Source: Bacteroidales bacterium (GTDB lineage: Bacteria > Bacteroidota > Bacteroidia > Bacteroidales > UBA12077). From it: DNA of 64,000 nt. Each line of letters starts with the position of its first letter. The stretch's first letter is position 1. The DNA lies in assembly GCA_030611105.1 (NCBI GenBank), contig JAUWQL010000004.1, positions 1 to 64,000 on the forward strand, in the 5' to 3' direction. The translations under genes were made by a program, and so were the position numbers. The notes beneath the pieces are model-generated. The model was given only the letters and a program-made list of their open reading frames with translations, ran no database searches and had not been told where the DNA came from. Of this stretch, positions 62,418 to 64,000 are shown in pieces.

Positions 62418-64000
62418 TTATCTAACCTTTAATTTATCACCGGTTGTTTCTATGATATTTTTATAATATTCTTCAGAGTATCCTGGTTGTTCTATCCCGG
62501 GTGTGGAGAACTCTTTATCAAACAATCGTCTGACATAATTGGAGCTATCACCCTGGTGTTTTTTAATGTTTCCATCGGAGAAAGTAACTAAAAGTTGATT
62601 TCCAAAATTATACCATGTATTAAATGTTTGAGTTGATTTTTTAATTGAGAATTTGCTAACTAATTCTATGGCTTCATTAGGATTTGTTTTGTAAAGTTCA
62701 TCGGCTTTTTTGTCCATGGTATTTACTTCTTCCATATAACTTAATTCCAGTTCATCTTGCTTAGCTTTAATCGTTGGCATTACTCTGTCCATAATAGCAT
62801 AAGCAAAATTTGAAACCCGGTTAAATAACCAGAATGCAGAAGTTTCGCTGTAATTCATTATATCTCCATTCCCCATTTTGAAATTTTCAGGTGCTTTTTG
62901 TAATCCGGCATATAGAGGAGTGTAAACAGTTAAATAAGTGTCATCTACTCCAAACCAACAAATACCACCAATAGGATCAGGTAAATGTGAGCGAGATTGT
63001 GTTACAATAGAGTATGCAGTTTGTTGTGTCGATATTGCTCTTTCATTAAAATATTGCTGGTCATCTACTTTCCAGTATAATGGCCGCCAACGAACCGTAC
63101 AACCAAAAGAGCCGGCACCAACATCTTTTGTCATATCCATTGGTGTGTTCTGGTAATAATCGCGCATCATATTCATAACATCTCGCACTCCCAGTTTTCT
63201 GTCAGGTTTTATATATAAAGGAAACCTATTTTCCAGGTTTTCACCCATTGCATAATCCAGGTATTTGTCCATACCACTTGCTACTTTATTAAAACCTGCA
63301 TAAACTCGTGCTTCGCAAAATCGTGTAGCACCAAAACTTATTGGATTGTACGCAGCAGCAAAACTAAATTCTTCATGTTTTACATTGTCATTAATAAATC
63401 CCATTTCTTTTGCGAAAGTGATAACATCTTTATCATATATGCAATCAAGTTCTGGTAAATACAAGTATTTATCGTTGTTTATGTATTTTGTTGATATAGA
63501 ATTCTTTTTATTTTCTTTAGGGAAATTAGTAATCCTGGCATGGTTTGCATGACCTGATATAAATCCGTCAGGAATTTTTTGTGCTACCCAAACAGCTCCT
63601 TTTTTACCATGATCTTTACTTATCAGTTCTAAAATCCAAACTTCATTTTTATCTGCGATTGTGAACGATTCACCTGAACTTGCATAACCATAGTTTGAGA
63701 CTAAAAAATGGAATGTTCGTATGGCTTCGCGAGCATTGCTTGCACGTTGTAAGCTTAGCCAAATTAAACTACCAACATCAATTATTGCGGTACTGTCAAC
63801 ACATTCGGATCTGCCACCCCATGTCGATTCGCTGATAACTACCTGATGTTCGTTCATATTGCCAATTACCCGGTATGTATGACTTACTTGAGGAATGGCA
63901 CCTAATTTTTTACCTGTTATCCAATCAATTATTTCTACCTGAGTATTTGCAGCATGGTCTTTTGCTGCCCAAAAATAGAGTGCTCCATAAATATCATGCG
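62418..64000 (-). CDS. C69-family dipeptidase (PepD-like), 5' end outside window
   Basis: The minus-strand frame is open from the window edge to the stop at 62418 (over 525 residues); an internal Met at 63857 is not the start, since upstream residues (YGALYFWAAKDHAANTQVEIID) are clearly part of the protein. Features match peptidase C69/U34: MNEHQVVISESTWGGRSE, EVWILELI, VAQKIPDGFISGHANHARI, AVSFGATRF-type block (AAYNPISFGATRF), and GDKLKVR at the end. These are N-terminal-nucleophile dipeptidases; the catalytic Cys would be beyond the window. Probably exported. Confidence 0.9.
   Translation of the reverse strand, partial: HDIYGALYFWAAKDHAANTQVEIIDWITGKKLGAIPQVSHTYRVIGNMNEHQVVISESTWGGRSECVDSTAIIDVGSLIWLSLQRASNAREAIRTFHFLVSNYGYASSGESFTIADKNEVWILELISKDHGKKGAVWVAQKIPDGFISGHANHARITNFPKENKKNSISTKYINNDKYLYLPELDCIYDKDVITFAKEMGFINDNVKHEEFSFAAAYNPISFGATRFCEARVYAGFNKVASGMDKYLDYAMGENLENRFPLYIKPDRKLGVRDVMNMMRDYYQNTPMDMTKDVGAGSFGCTVRWRPLYWKVDDQQYFNERAISTQQTAYSIVTQSRSHLPDPIGGICWFGVDDTYLTVYTPLYAGLQKAPENFKMGNGDIMNYSETSAFWLFNRVSNFAYAIMDRVMPTIKAKQDELELSYMEEVNTMDKKADELYKTNPNEAIELVSKFSIKKSTQTFNTWYNFGNQLLVTFSDGNIKKHQGDSSNYVRRLFDKEFSTPGIEQPGYSEEYYKNIIETTGDKLKVR

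Noticed and set aside
63855-63857. ATG at 63857 as the start of the C69 gene
   Set aside because: The frame stays open with family-like sequence to the window edge, so the real start is outside.

Overview
The window is 64 kb of AT-rich chromosomal DNA from a member of the Bacteroidota, most likely a Bacteroidales/Marinilabiliales-type anaerobe or microaerobe. Evidence: type IX secretion signatures (a CHU_C/type B sorting domain, a PorV/PorQ-like barrel, a Por-type C-terminal sorting tail), many lipoproteins, exact TAnnTTTG promoter elements upstream of several genes, weak Shine-Dalgarno use, and the gene order rsfS-ftsH-cdsA-psd and DUF4492-cydA-cydB. HydF together with a cytochrome bd oxidase points to anaerobic life with oxygen scavenging. 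I see no rRNA, tRNA, CRISPR array, phage or transposase gene.

Layout. 0-3.2 kb: end of an unknown gene, an SRPBCC protein, a hipBA toxin-antitoxin pair, birA. 3.4-10.8 kb: rsfS-ftsH-cdsA-psd, a lipoprotein, two transporters, a T9SS cargo. 11-14.3 kb: DUF4492-cydA-cydB plus a 35-aa CydX-like gene closed by a terminator, with a 163-bp palindromic MITE-like element between DUF4492 and cydA. 14.4-24.9 kb: housekeeping and surface genes (DAHP synthase/chorismate mutase, PurS, PssA, PorV-like barrel, HAD protein, glutamine cyclotransferase, DUF5916 protein, HydF). CdsA, PssA and Psd together complete the phosphatidylethanolamine route. 25-26.4 kb: an AAA ATPase gene that appears to have been inserted at the start of hydF, leaving a decayed duplicate of the first ~27 hydF codons on its far side. 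26.4-37.4 kb: surface glycan/glycolipid genes (GDPD lipoprotein, LtaS/MdoB-like transferase, two DPM1-like GT2s, a GT39, a large membrane protein, GH16, and a broken S74/T9SS gene). 37.5-47.7 kb: aspartase, an NtrC-like regulator without a DNA-binding domain, Ppx/GppA, an ABC-2 exporter, a caspase-like protein, a TPR histidine kinase, and a GNAT gene lacking its core. 47.8-55.4 kb: an arabinoside/galactose operon (GntR regulator, GH127, lipoprotein GalM, SSS symporter, GalK). 55.6-64 kb: small lipoprotein, SDR + ALDH3 pair, M3 peptidase, TruA, a methyltransferase and a truncated C69 dipeptidase.

The most interesting signal is not a gene. A short GC-rich palindromic element, core CCTRCCTRNCGGCAGNCAGG, occurs at least six times, in contrast with the AT-rich background. 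Four copies lie in or across the end of coding sequences: the FtsH tail, an EamA inter-domain linker, a lipoprotein N-terminus just after the lipobox, and the end of galM including its stop. The EamA and lipoprotein copies are read in the same frame (PAYSADR and PACPAGR). The two copies bracketing galM are inverted, 30/36 identical, and differ only by transitions, two pairs of which preserve base pairing. This resembles the in-frame palindromic elements known from Rickettsia. The second strongest signal is the hydF duplication around the ATPase gene.
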